Assembly: GCA_009667805.1 (NCBI GenBank)
Contig: CM019064.1
Span: forward strand, 276,315,662 to 276,379,661
Reading direction: 5' to 3'
Source of the DNA: Leptobrachium leishanense
Taxonomy: Eukaryota; Chordata; Amphibia; Anura; Megophryidae
Length of the DNA: 64,000 bases
The notes under the pieces were generated by a model. That model saw nothing but the letters and a program-made list of their open reading frames with translations, did no database searches and had not been told where the DNA came from. Positions 1 to 11,070 of the stretch are shown piece after piece. A program made the translations under genes and the position numbers. The first letter of the stretch is position 1. The number at the start of each line of letters is the position of its first letter.

Positions 1-984
1 TCTTTAGTATGAAAACTAATTTCGTTCATCCGAAAACCAGTGGATACAATTACTAAAGTAGTGGTGGCTCCTCAGAGGGCTGAGATCGTTGCTTGTTACA
101 GTATCTCTCACTCTCAGCACAATGTGGGCCATATTACATAGTTGGTGCTAACTTAACCAGAGCTGTTGTAACCTTCCAGAGCCATTATAGCCTATGGAGG
201 TTTTCAGTTTACAACAGCTCTGGTTAAGTTAGCACCAACATTGTAACACTGCCCCGTGTCAGGCAAAGCTGTTACAGTAACTGACTGCTGCTCATCACAG
301 CGCTCAGAGTTTCTGTAAAACTAGTAAATAATATTTTTATATATAAGAGGTTAGAACAATATTATTTCCTTTTTTTACTGAAACTCTGAGCGCTGTTAGT
401 CAGTTACTGTAACAACTGTGCCTGATACATTGTACTGAGAGGTAATGTAACAAGCAGCCGATCTCAGCGCTCACAGCCACTGGATTTAAAGGGCTAAAAA
501 AAAGGCTCCTCTCTGTATATTGTTTAGAACATCCTCCTGCATTAATTAATACCCCTCTTTGTATAATGTAGATAACATCCTCCTGCATTAATGTCCCTCT
601 CTGTATAGAACATTCTCCTCAATTTATACCTTTCTCTGTATGATGTATATAACATCCTCCTGCATTAATACCCCTCTCTGTATAATGTATAGAACATACT
701 CCTGCATTAATTAATGCCACTCTCTGTATAGAACATCCTACTGCATTGGCATGAGGAGGGTGCAGAACTTCGGATGTTGCGGTGTTGCGATCTTCATTGC
801 TGGTCTCCTTCACTCATCAATGTAATATCACAAAAAGGACTGAAACTAAAATGTAGTGCATTTTATTTTAGTTTCTTTCGTTTTTTGTACTGAGCAGTTT
901 CGTTTCTCTTGAGTCATACTAAAACTAAATTATCCCAAAATTCGGACTAAATCGTTTTAGTACTAAAACGAATGCACATGTCTA
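1..984 (-). mobile_element. hAT-type nonautonomous element, truncated by window edge
   Basis: The right edge ends in ATGCACATGTCTA, the reverse complement of the TAGACATGTGCAT end of the complete copy at 38475-39603, and the interior matches that copy in opposite orientation. Inner inverted repeats such as 147-241, whose arms read TTGGTGCTAACTTAACC and its complement, make it a foldback. It has no transposase ORF. The other end lies left of the window, so its target duplication cannot be checked. Confidence 0.8.
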
Positions 985-992
985 GAAAACAG

Positions 993-1466
993 TGTTTGGA
1001 GTGTCAAGCCTAAATACCCCCATGATTTATGGATTCCTAAGATCTGTTTTGTTGTACCAAAATGAGTACTAAAGCACACAGAATTAATGAAACCATGACT
1101 ACTAAAATGACATACAGTATGTTAGCAAATAAGATCCGACCTATCCTTTCTGGCCATTGGGGTGTGCTGTTGTCATACTTTTTCATGTGCAGACTTAAGA
1201 ATCAAGCACAGAAAGCATGAAATCACCAGTCCAGCAAAGTGCCATATTTTTTCCTTTGCAAAATAAAGAATCCAGCACAGAAAGCCGAACGCAAGAGTCC
1301 AGCAAAGTGTCATAATTTTTCCTGTGCAGTCTTAAGAATCAAGGTACTTCATAGGAATTCATTGGATCATCTCTTCAATCAACTATTTGATACTCATAGA
1401 TCTGTGTTTTTCTTTCTTCTTGTCTAACATTGTATCTCTGCTTGGTCATTGCTAGTTATGGACTTA
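993..1466. other. Intergenic; short direct duplication, otherwise nothing recognised
   Basis: A segment of about 65 bp containing GTCCAGCAAAGTG appears twice (near 1205-1255 and 1270-1325) and once more near 2423-2465, beyond the neighbouring hAT element. This looks like an old tandem duplication. No coding signal was seen. Confidence 0.5.
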
Positions 1467-1474
1467 TTTATTAC

Positions 1475-2238
1475 TAGGGATGTGCGTTTCGGGTTTCGGA
1501 ATTTCAGAATTTTCACGAAATTTCCCGATTCGTGTCTTCGGATTCGGCCGAATTTCCGAATCGGATCGGACCCGAAAACCGTCAGATCCGAAAAGTTTTC
1601 CGAGCCGAAACGAAAAATTTTCGGATTTTTCGAATGGACTTGAAATGTGTCAAATCGAAATTTATTTTTGCTCTATTCATGATTTCGGTTCCATTCGTGA
1701 TTTCGGTTCCATTTCGGTAATTCTGGACATCGTATATTTAACTATTATCGGTTATATCGCTGATTCTGTAAATTTTGTATTTGTAAATGCGTATCACTTG
1801 TTTCTTGTGGCATTCGGGTCAGTTTAGCGTTTTTTAAATCGTTTTGTTCATTTTTTTTGTTCCTTGGCTTTCATACCATTTTAATATGATTAAATAAAGT
1901 TGTGAAATGTATATTCAATTATTCATAAGAAAAAAAGGATCTTTATTTAATAAAAAAAACACGATAGAATCGCCAGAATTATCGTAGACACTTTGAAACG
2001 AGGAGAACAGACGTTCCGAAAAAACGAAAATTTCCGAAAAGTCGATACAAAAAACGAGCAAAGTGACCCGAAAATATGAAAAATGGTCGATATTCCGGAA
2101 AAAAAATGTACACAAAAAACGATCCGAACCGAACCGAATCGAAACAGAAATCGGTCGAAACGAGCCGAATCGAAAAGTTTAAACATCCGAACAAATCGAA
2201 CCGAATCGAACCGAAAAAAAAATCGGTGCACAAGCCTA
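1475..2238. mobile_element. hAT miniature element, TIR TAGGGATGTGC / GCACAAGCCTA
   Basis: The element is flanked by the perfect 8-bp duplication TTTATTAC (1467-1474 and 2239-2246), the size expected for hAT insertion. The ends are imperfect inverted repeats. The interior is made of reverse-complementary CGAAAC/GAACCGAAT-like words, so most of it can fold on itself. Short ORFs on both strands are by-products of these repeats. The TIR resembles the TAGGGATGAGC ends of the large hAT copies at 37651 and 52156, which could have supplied transposase in trans (inference). Confidence 0.88.
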
Positions 2239-2246
2239 TTTATTAC

Positions 2247-2829
2247 TGCATTCTCTGTTTCTTTAGCATAATTTACTAACCATTATTATTTTTTATTGGC
2301 TTTATTCCTGTATGTGTATGGTTTTCTTTCGCTTCACCAATCCCCTGATTATCTGTCTTTCTGTCCCAGCCCATCCCTTTAACTTTAAATGTATATAACT
2401 CCCTTGTTTGCTCTACCCTTTGGCACAGAAAGCCCAAATAACCAGTCCAGCAAAGTGCCATTTTTTTAATGGCATTCCATAAAAATACACAGAAAATCCT
2501 AATAACTATTATTTATCCCTTTGTGAAGCAGAGAGATGAATCCACTGCCTCCTTGTCAGGATGACACTCGGCAGGAGCCATGGTTGGACCCATATTTGGG
2601 GTTAGAAGCCCGAAAGAAGGAGACAGCTACTGCCTGAGTGCAAATAAACAGTGTAGAAGAAGGCAGGAGATGAAGACACCCCTAAACTGGACACTGACTA
2701 TTTGCACATAAACAACCAAATAAAAGAAATCTCTAATCTGATAGGCCAGTCTTTGAAGTGGTCAGATCTATACTAAGAAAAGAGAAGCGCAAAGTATCAA
2801 TAGGCAGTGCAGGGTTACACAAAGGCAAA
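2247..2829. other. Intergenic, no feature recognised
   Basis: Apart from the third copy of the GTCCAGCAAAGTG segment near 2440, I see no gene, TIR pair or tandem repeat here. Confidence 0.5.
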
Positions 2830-3940
2830 CAGGGTTATTCACAGACCACCGAAACATCACCAACATTTCGGTGCTCTCCTGTTCCCTGAACTTGAGTTTG
2901 ATTCTTCGACCCTGTGGTGAATTTAGCATTCACCGCAGGGTCCCTGAAGTGCAGGGAACGAGCCACTGAAAACCCGCCAAAGGCATCCAATGATCCGCCG
3001 AATGGATCCAAAAAAAGCTGACGACCTACCGAACAGCTGATGGAAAAAGCCGACAAGCCGCCGAACAAGGGTAAAAAGAACACTACATCTTTTAAAACCA
3101 CTGCAAAAAAACTACTGCACGAAAATGCCTGGAAATAATATATAAGGTCCCATGAATAATACAAAAAGGGTCTGTTACAGAAAAAAAAGCTATTTAAAAA
3201 AAAGCAAAAAAATTGTCATCGAAAAAATCCCCAAAAATGCATTAGGCCCCGTTCACACCTAAATGTTTTAAAGCGCATTCCTGCGCGTTTTAAAATGCAT
3301 GAACGGGGAAATCCCATGCTTTCCTATGGGACCCATTCACACCTGGGCGTTTTAAAGCGCGCAGGAACGCGCTTTAACACGTCTTACGCCCAAAGAAGTA
3401 CGGGAGCTTCTTTGGTGCGTATAGCAGCGCGTTCGCGGTCATAGACATAGCCGCGAACGCGTTGCAATGCGCTTTCGCGCGTTTTTCGTATGCGCGAACG
3501 AGTGTAAAAAACGCGCGTATTGCGCGCATATAAAAACTGTCTAGGTGTGAACCCAGCCTAAAAGTAAATATATAAAGAGACTATTTGCTGCAAATGAAAA
3601 GAATAAATGGTTGAATAAATATTTAATAAAAGCAGGGAATTTTTTTTAAACATTGAAACCTATGGGAATCTTCTTAAACATGTCGAACGAAACCACCAAA
3701 AATCAGGGCATTTCACTGACATTTCAGTGCTGATTTGGGGTTCCCTGAATAGATTAACCATTACTTCTCTATGAGGAGTTCATTGCCACCAAACGTCACT
3801 GTATTTTCCTGGCAATTCGCCAATATTTGGTGAACTGACTGCTTTTTGAATAGCCGAATGGCCGCGAAATTCCACCATATGGGGAAATTCACTGTTCGGT
3901 GCAATTTCGGGGCCATTTAGGCTCTCTTTGAATAACTCTG
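2830..3940. mobile_element. CAGGGTTATTCA-family TIR transposon, nonautonomous
   Basis: The left end starts CAGGGTTATTCACAGA and the right end is its imperfect complement (TCTTTGAATAACTCTG). AAA lies directly outside both ends, which may be a 3-bp target duplication. The interior (an ACCCTGTGGTGAATT hairpin, GGTCTGTTACAG, TATAAAGAGAC) is shared with elements at 4332-12219, 21341-23340 and 33825-34460, which shows a dispersed family. No transposase ORF was found. The superfamily is not assigned. Confidence 0.75.
3245..3558. mobile_element. GC-rich miniature element nested in the TIR transposon
   Basis: The ends GGCCCCGTTCACACCTAAA and TCTAGGTGTGAACCCAGCC are imperfect inverted repeats, bordered by TTA on the left and TAA on the right. 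The interior is CpG-rich with many GCGC palindromes. The TIR pattern and TA-containing flank suggest PIF/Harbinger or Tc1/mariner, but the flanks do not decide. It interrupts the 2830-3940 element, judged by comparison with its relatives. Confidence 0.65.
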
Positions 3941-4331
3941 AAAGAGTTATACAAAGAGTTAATAACAATTATTTAATAACAATTACCAGGCTAGGTAAAT
4001 CAGTAAGTGGTAACACATGGGTTGGAGCACAAATGTAGTCAATGAGAATATCCAAGGTTGGTACACGGGGTGTATACTGTTTAAATGTTGCTGATTTTGA
4101 AATAGCCTCTCAGACTCCAGCTGCAGTGCTATGGCAACATTATTAACAAAACAACTTATAACAGGTTTTATAAACTTCCCCCTGTACCAAACACTCTGTT
4201 CTTTTTCCATGCATATTGATACATATTTTCCCTTTTTGGTGAAATAAAAGTTGTTCTCTCATTAGTTCAATTCCAGGCAGTATCCAGGACCTGAAATGCA
4301 TTCTTCCAGTGATGTAAAGTTAGTCCACATA
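3941..4331. repeat. Possible remnant LTR of the gypsy-type element (left side)
   Basis: Bases 4131-4235 (TTATTAACAAAACAA, then ACCAAACACTCTG, then TCCATGCATATTGATACATAT) resemble 13405-13590 in the same order and orientation. The two segments flank gag/protease remnants, as LTR remnants would. Edges are not defined and the similarity is partial, so this is an inference. Confidence 0.35.
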
Positions 4332-4743
4332 CAGGGTTATTCAAAGAGCTCCGAATTGCTTGAGAAAGGTAACCGAACGCTGAAAATCAGCGTTTGGTTA
4401 CCTTTCCTGGCCATTCGGGTATCCAGAGATCAGGCAATATGCCAAATACGGTGCCTGTTCGAGGGCAGTGAAATCCCCATGAAAAAGCACTGCTTCGGCT
4501 ATTCAGAGAACACAAACCAGCAGTGAAAGGTTCCCGAAATGCCCTGCCATTCGGTGGTTTAATTCTGCAAGTTTATTCAGGAGAATCCCATAGGCTTCAA
4601 TGTTAAAAATATTCCTGTTTTAATTCAATATCTTATAAACCGTTCATTATAAAATTCTGCAGTAAAGAGTCTCTTTATTTATAGATTTTTTTAAGATATT
4701 TTAAGCATTTTTCTGATTTTTTTTTTTAACCCCTTAAGGACCG

Positions 4744-5241
4744 AGGACGTACCATGTACGTCATTGCAGCGGGTCTCTCTTAGACCCGCTGACGTACATG
4801 GTACGTCCTGCCGTTTTTGAGCTGCTGGAAGCGATCGGATCGCTTCCAGCAGCTCAAACGCCATTGCAGGATGCCTGGGAGTCCAGGCATCCGTGCAATG
4901 GCCGTTAGAAGTGCCGGGGCACCATGTGATCGCTCCCCGGGAGCGATCTACATCCGGTTGCACCGGAGAGGTGCCCGGCACTTCTACAGAGCGCTGGAAG
5001 CGATCGGATCGCTTCCAGCTGCTCTGAGCATATTACAAGGATGCCTCGACATCGAGGCATCCTTGTAATATACTACCTGCCGCCGGTCCGTCCGTGATCG
5101 CTCCCCCCAAGCGATCACTTCCGGTAGCGGCAGGAAGTACTGAGTGCCACGAGGTTATCGTGGCACTCAGTACAAAATCGATCACTTCAGTGATCAGGTG
5201 CTCTGCTGGGTGCCTCGAGGGATCAAGGCACCCAGCAGAGT
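4744..5241. repeat. Serial hairpin block in the piggyBac left end
   Basis: About nine inverted repeats follow one another with only a few bases between them: about 4744-4808, 4817-4857, 4862-4903, 4910-4985, 4990-5027, 5030-5073, 5078-5135, 5138-5173 and 5200-5241. Most arms are perfect or nearly so over 12-25 bp, and each hairpin has a different sequence except the shared GAAGCGATCGGATCGCTTC core of the second and fifth. There is no coding potential. Confidence 0.85.
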
Positions 5242-5342
5242 AAAAAAAAGTGAAAAAAAAGTAAAAAAAAAGTGTAAAAAAAAAGTAAAAAAAGTGTGTA
5301 AAAAAAGTGTAAAAAAAGAAAAATAAATAAAATAAACTGACA

Positions 5343-5990
5343 GTTAGGGGTAGGGTTAGGGTTAGGGTTAGGGGTAGGGTTAGGGTTAGGGGTAGGGTTA
5401 GGGTTAGGGGTAGGGTTAGGGTTAGGGGTAGGGTTAGGGTTAGGGGTAGGGTTAGGGGTAGGGTTAGGGTTAGGGTTAGGGGTAGGGTTAGGGGTAGGGT
5501 TAGGGTTAGGGGTAGGGTTAGGGTTAGGGGTAGGGTTAGGGGTAGGGTTAGGTTAGGGTTAGGGGTAGGGTTAGGGGTAGGGGTAGGGGTAGGGTTAGGG
5601 TTAGGGGTAGGGTTAGGGGTAGGGTTAGGGGTAGGGTTAGGGTTAGGGGTAGGGTTAGGGTTAGGGGTAGGGTTAGGGGTAGGGTTAGGGTTAGGGTTAG
5701 GGGTAGGGTTAGGGGTAGGGTTAGGGGTAGGGGTAGGGGTAGGGTTAGGGGTAGGGTTAGGGGTAGGGTTAGGGTTAGGGTTAGGGGTAGGGTTAGGGGT
5801 AGGGGTAGGGTTAGGGTAGGGTTAGGGTTAGGGTTAGGGTTAGGGTTAGGGTTAGGGGTAGGGTTAGGGGTAGGGGTAGGGGTAGGGTTAGGGGTAGGGG
5901 TAGGGTTAGGGGTAGGGTTAGGGGTAGGGTTAGGGTTAGGGTTCTAAGGGCAGGGTCAGGGGTAGGGTTAGGGTTCTAAGGGCAGGGTCA
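5343..5990. repeat. Telomere-like (TTAGGG / TAGGGG) interstitial array
   Basis: About 600 bp consist almost only of TTAGGG and TAGGGG units, often alternating as GGGTTAGGGGTA. Short pure TTAGGG runs occur, the longest near 5818-5855. The array lies wholly inside the piggyBac element, between the hairpin block and the transposase remnant, so it is an interstitial array and not a chromosome end. Confidence 0.9.
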
Positions 5991-6413
5991 TCTTGGGGCT
6001 GAGTGGGATGTTCCTAGCCTGCCTCATCAGAGAGGCAGGCTAGCAACATCCAATCAGAAGTTAGAAAAAATCAAAATAAAATTTCTAATTTGTCAGGTCA
6101 GGCCAATATTTTGTAAATATTGGCTCTGACCTCTGTGATTCTCCTCCCTCTCCTCACTTGTGTTTTGGTGAGAGAGAGAGAGATCAGATTGACAGGTTAG
6201 AGATTTTAGTGAGATTTAGTGAGATTAGAAAAATTGAGGCAGATTTAGAGAGATTTTAGGGAGATTTAGAAGAATTGAGGCAGGTTTAGAGGGATTTAGA
6301 GAGATTTAGGTGTTTATTTGTATTTTCTTGTGAAACCCAACGGTTCTTCTAAGAACCAACAATCCGCTTATATATATATAATAATTATTATAATTTTATA
6401 ATCTATTATATAA

Positions 6414-7035
6414 ATGTCTGAGAGGGTGTACAGCGCCGAGGAGGCATATGCCATCCTGGCGTCAGAATCTGAGGCATCTGCGTCAGACTCAGACCCTCAT
6501 TTCGACCCCGCTAACTGCTCAGAGGCGTCGCTAGATACATTATCTATGCTGGCTGATGTATCTAGTGATGTTCTGATGCAGATCCTGGTCACCACCTGCC
6601 AGCAGGAGACGCACAGCTCATCGCCAGAGGCCAGATATCCCTCCTTTCACGGCAAATCCTGGCATCAATATTGATGTTGCAGGATTTACCGCCACACAGT
6701 TTTTGCAGGTGTTTATGGGGGATGATTTGTTGGGCCACATCGTGGCCCAATCAAATCTGTATGCCCATCAGCATTGTGCTGCGAAGCCAGACTCCTACTT
6801 GGCAAGGCAGCAATGGACCCCGCTAGATGTGCCAGAATTTCTGAAATTCTGGGCACTTACTATGCTGAGGGCATCATAAAGAAGCCCTCAATCGCTCCTG
6901 CTGGAGCAGTAGCCCCCTGCTCTACCCCTTTACCTCCAATCAATGTCACGTAGAAGGTATGAAAAATTTTTGCGTTTCATGCACTTCAGTGACAACAGCC
7001 TGTGCTCCCCTAGAGAGCATCCCCAGTTTGACAGG
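6414..7035 (+). pseudogene. piggyBac transposase, N-terminal fragment, frameshifted
   Basis: An intact transposase would excise and integrate the surrounding element at TTAA sites. The reading starts at ATG 6414 with MSERVYSAEEAYAILAS followed by an acidic Ser/Asp-rich stretch, the layout seen at the start of frog Uribo-type piggyBac transposases. After a frame break near 6670, the DUF4772/DDE_Tnp_1_7-like start is readable (FLQVFMGDD, then QSNLYAHQH, then WTPLDVPEFLKFWALTML). After stop codons, MSRRRYEKFLRFMHFSDN follows at 6943, a hallmark of the family, and similarity ends soon after HPQFDR. The central and C-terminal parts, with the catalytic aspartates and Cys-rich domain, are missing, so this gene is dead. 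The ATG was chosen because the family N-terminus begins there. Family identity is fairly sure; exact break positions are approximate. Confidence 0.8.
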
Positions 7036-7099
7036 CACCAGACTTTTACATTTTATTCGTACATTTTTATGTTCTACAATTGGTGCTGTATTTTGCCAA

Positions 7100-8703
7100 A
7101 ATCTTTGCACACCTATGCATGGGGGCCATGGGTGTACTCAGGAGATCTTGCAGAAAACAACCTGGAGAGTTTTCATGCAGTAACAAACAACAGTGTCTGC
7201 TAAGGCTAGGGTCAGACGAGCGTGATTTCTACGGACTGTACGTCCGTGCAGTACGGACATCGTCAGTACGGAAGACGCAGTAGTGGTCACACAGTCCGTT
7301 TTTTCACTGACATTTATTTTTGACAGATGTAGGAGGGACAATAAATTCAATTGCAAAACCATTTTGTCCGTGAAAAATGCAGGACGTATAAATGCAGTCC
7401 GTCTGACCACGTTCCATCACTCAACACAAAGCTATGCAGACGTTGCGGACGCAGCGCTTTGTGCGGCCGTCTAGCGGTTCTACGTTCTTGCCTGCCTTGC
7501 GTCCGTGGGCCGCGGCCGTTGTGCGTCGCAGTTCAGTGCGGACGTACTTCGTGTCGTCGCTCCATTGGACTTTATGTCATGCTATCACGGACGTACTTTT
7601 AGGCGCGATCACGGACGTGAACACTACGCTCGTCTGACCCTAGCCTAAATCACAGTCCAAAACTACTGTGGGCGTAAAAATCTGAAATTTGAAAAATTAC
7701 TGCCACACACCTTGTTGCCAAATGTTTTGGGCTAAAACCGTTGCATCCATGGCATCAAAGCACTCCATATGCAATACCTTGGGGTGTCAACATAACAAAT
7801 ATAAACAATTTTCTGGCAATAATTCAAACTGGGGTATGCGGTAGACCCAAAACCAAAGATAGGCCTAGCTGAAGAAAAAATAATCTCAATTTCAACTCTA
7901 ATGACAAAGTCATAAAAATTGTATTTGAACCTTCCAAAATCCTGGCAAACCTAGGCATGGGGGCATGGGTGTACTCAGGAGATCTTGCAGAAAACAACCT
8001 GGAGAGTTTTCATGCAGTAACAAACAACAGTGTCTGCTAAATCACAGTCCAAAACTACTGTGGGCGTAAAAATCTGAAAATTGAAAAATTACCGCCACAC
8101 ACCTTCTCAAATGTTTTGGGCTAAAACCGTTGCATCCATGGCATCAAAGCACTCCATATGCAATACCTTGGGGTGTCAACATAACAAATATAAACAATTT
8201 TCTGGCAATAATTCAACTGGGGTATGCGGTAGACCCAAAACCAAAGCTAGGCCTAGCTGAAGAAATAATCTCAATTTCAACTCCAATGACAAAGTCATAA
8301 AAATTGTATTTGAACCTTCCCAAAATCCTGGCAAACCTATGCATGGGGGGCATGGGTGTACTCAGGAGACCTTGCAGAAAACAACCTGGAGAGTTTTCAT
8401 GCAGTAAAAAACAACAGTGTCTCCTAAATCACAGTCCAAAACTGATGTGGGTGTGAAAATGAAAAATGACCACCAAACAGTATCTAATTTGTTTGGAGCA
8501 AACGGATGCATCCATAGCATAAAAACACTCCATTTACAATACTTTGGGGTGTTAGCTTACCAAATATATGCACGTTCATAAAACTGGGGTATGTAAAAAG
8601 GCCCCTAAAAAGAAGATAAGCAAAGAAGATACTGTATGTCAAATTAGAAAATTGACAAGCACATGTCAAAGATTGGCGTAGCACCCCAAAAACAACAGAA
8701 CAA
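7100..8703. repeat. Three diverged ~385-bp repeat units
   Basis: Units starting at about 7107, 7950 and 8337 share CATGGGTGTACTCAGGAGA and CAGAAAACAACCTGGAGAG. The first is lengthened by the nested Harbinger-type element. They are diverged relatives of the 383-bp monomers that follow (compare GGTATCAATTTACTCAGAAG). ORFs running through them are fortuitous. Confidence 0.8.
7204..7645. mobile_element. PIF/Harbinger-type miniature element (TAA target duplication)
   Basis: The ends GGCTAGGGTCAGACGAGCG and CGCTCGTCTGACCCTAGCC are perfect inverted repeats flanked by TAA (7201-7203 and 7646-7648). The neighbouring uninterrupted unit reads GTCTGCTAAATCACAG at 8034-8049, an empty-site match that confirms the insertion and the 3-bp duplication. 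The interior is full of CGGAC/GTCCG words and has no transposase. A relative with similar ends lies at 16033-16461. Confidence 0.92.
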
Positions 8704-11070
8704 ATCTATATATGGGTGGTATCAATTTACTCAGAAGATGTTGCTGAACATATTTTGGGGTGTTTTTTTGCAGTAACCCATAACTGGATTTGACAATTCA
8801 TGCCTAAAGTACAATGTGTGTGAAAAAATAACACAAAAAGTGACTACCTGAAAGTTTGACAAAGAGCTAGTGCATGGAAAGTGTTAAAATACAACTCTTT
8901 GAAGCACCCTAGGGTGTGCCCTTTCTAAAAATATATGGTTTGATGGGGGTAAATTACTTTGGCCGGCTTCAAAAATGTCCCAAATAGGACATGGGTGCAT
9001 GATGACGAAATGTGAAAATTCCAAGTTGGAAAACTGAAATGCGCACCCCCCAAATAAGGCCTTTTAGCCCCCAAATGACCCGACATACCTATACATGGGT
9101 GGTATCAATTTACTCAGAAGATGTTGCTGAACATATTTTGGGGTGTTTTTTGGCAGTAACCCATAACTGGATTTGACAATTCATGCCTAAAGTACAATGT
9201 GTGTGAAAAAATAACACAAAAAGTGACTACCTGAAAGATTGACAAAGAGCTAGTGCATGGAAAGTGTTAAAATACAACTCTTTGAAGCACCCTAGGGTGT
9301 GCCCTTTCTAAAAATATATGGTTTGATGGGGGTAAATTACTTTGGCCGTTCAAAAATGTCCCAAAGGCCATGGGTGCATGATGACGAAATGTGAAAATTC
9401 CAAGTTGGAAAACTGAAATGCGCACCCCCCAAATAAGGCCTTTTAGCCCCCAAATGACCCGACATACCTATACATGGGTGGTATCAATTTACTCAGAAGA
9501 TGTTGCTGAACATATTTTGGGGTGTTTTTTGGCAGTAACCCATAACTGGATTTGACAATTCATGCCTAAAGTACAATGTGTGTGAAAAAATAACACAAAA
9601 AGTGACTACCTGAAAGATTGACAAAGAGCTAGTGCATGGAAAGTGTTAAAATACAACTCTTTGAAGCACCCTAGGTGTGCCCTTTCTAAAAATATATGGT
9701 TTGATGGGGGTAAATTACTTTGGCCGGCTTCAAAAATGTCCCAAATAGGACATGGGTGCATGATGACGAAATGTGAAAATTCCAAGTTGGAAAACTGAAA
9801 TGCGCACCCCCCAAATAAGGCCTTTTAGCCCCCAAATGACCCGACATACCTATACATGGGTGGTATCAATTTACTCAGAAGATGTTGCTGAACATATTTT
9901 GGGGTGTTTTTTGGCAGTAACCCATAACTGGATTTGACAATTCATGCCTAAAGTACAATGTGTGTGAAAAAATAACACAAAAAGTGACTACCTGAAAGAT
10001 TGACAAAGAGCTAGTGCATGGAAAGTGTTAAAATACAACTCTTTGAAGCACCCTAGGGTGTGCCCTTTCTAAAAATATATGGTTTGATGGGGGTAAATTA
10101 CTTTGGCCGGCTTCAAAAATGTCCCAAATAGGACATGGGTGCATGATGACGAAATGTGAAAATTCCAAGTTGGAAAACTGAAATGCGCACCCCCCAAATA
10201 AGGCCTTTTAGCCCCCAAATGACCCGACATACCTATACATGGGTGGTATCAATTTACTCAGAAGATGTTGCTGAACATATTTTGGGGTGTTTTTTGGCAG
10301 TAACCCATAACTGGATTTGACAATTCATGCCTAAAGTACAATGTGTGTGAAAAAATAACACAAAAAGTGACTACCTGAAAGATTGACAAAGAGCTAGTGC
10401 ATGGAAAGTGTTAAAATACAACTCTTTGAAGCACCCTAGGGTGTGCCCTTTCTAAAAATATATGGTTTGATGGGGGTAAATTACTTTGGCCGGCTTCAAA
10501 AATGTCCCAAATAGGACATGGGTGCATGATGACGAAATGTGAAAATTCCAAGTTGGAAAACTGAAATGCGCACCCCCCAAATAAGGCCTTTTAGCCCCCA
10601 AATGACCCGACATACCTATACATGGGTGGTATCAATTTACTCAGAAGATGTTGCTGAACATATTTTGGGGTGTTTTTTGGCAGTAACCCATAACTGGATT
10701 TGACAATTCATGCCTAAAGTACAATGTGTGTGAAAAAATAACACAAAAAGTGACTACCTGAAAGATTGACAAAGAGCTAGTGCATGGAAAGTGTTAAAAT
10801 ACAACTCTTTGAAGCACCCTAGGGTGTGCCCTTTCTAAAAATATATGGTTTGATGGGGGTAAATTACTTTGGCCGGCTTCAAAAATGTCCCAAAGGACAT
10901 GGGTGCATGATGACGAAATGTGAAAATTCCAAGTTGGAAAACTGAAATGTGCACCCCCCAAATAAGGCCTTTTAGCCCCCAAATGACCCGACATACCTAT
11001 ACTTGGGTGGTATCAATTTACTCAGAAGATGTTGCTGAACATATTTTGGGGTGCTTTTTGGCAGTAAACC
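8704..11070. repeat. 383-bp tandem satellite inside the piggyBac element
   Basis: Monomer landmarks (CCTATACATGGGTGGTATC) occur at 9088, 9467, 9849, 10232, 10615 and, with one change, 10996, with a first variant near 8706. The period is 379-383 bp and there are about six copies, nearly identical except for small indels. Words such as GCATGGAAAGTGTTAAAATAC resemble the single-copy sequence just downstream (GCATGGAAAGAGTCAAAATAC), which suggests the array grew from an internal part of this transposon. Confidence 0.92.

Noticed and set aside
1449..2279. Several short ORFs of 60-115 codons on both strands
   Set aside because: They fall in the inverted CGAA/TTCG-rich interior of a hAT miniature element and mirror each other.
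5343..5990. A true chromosome end
   Set aside because: The array is enclosed in a TTAA-flanked transposon with sequence on both sides and contains many TAGGGG variants.
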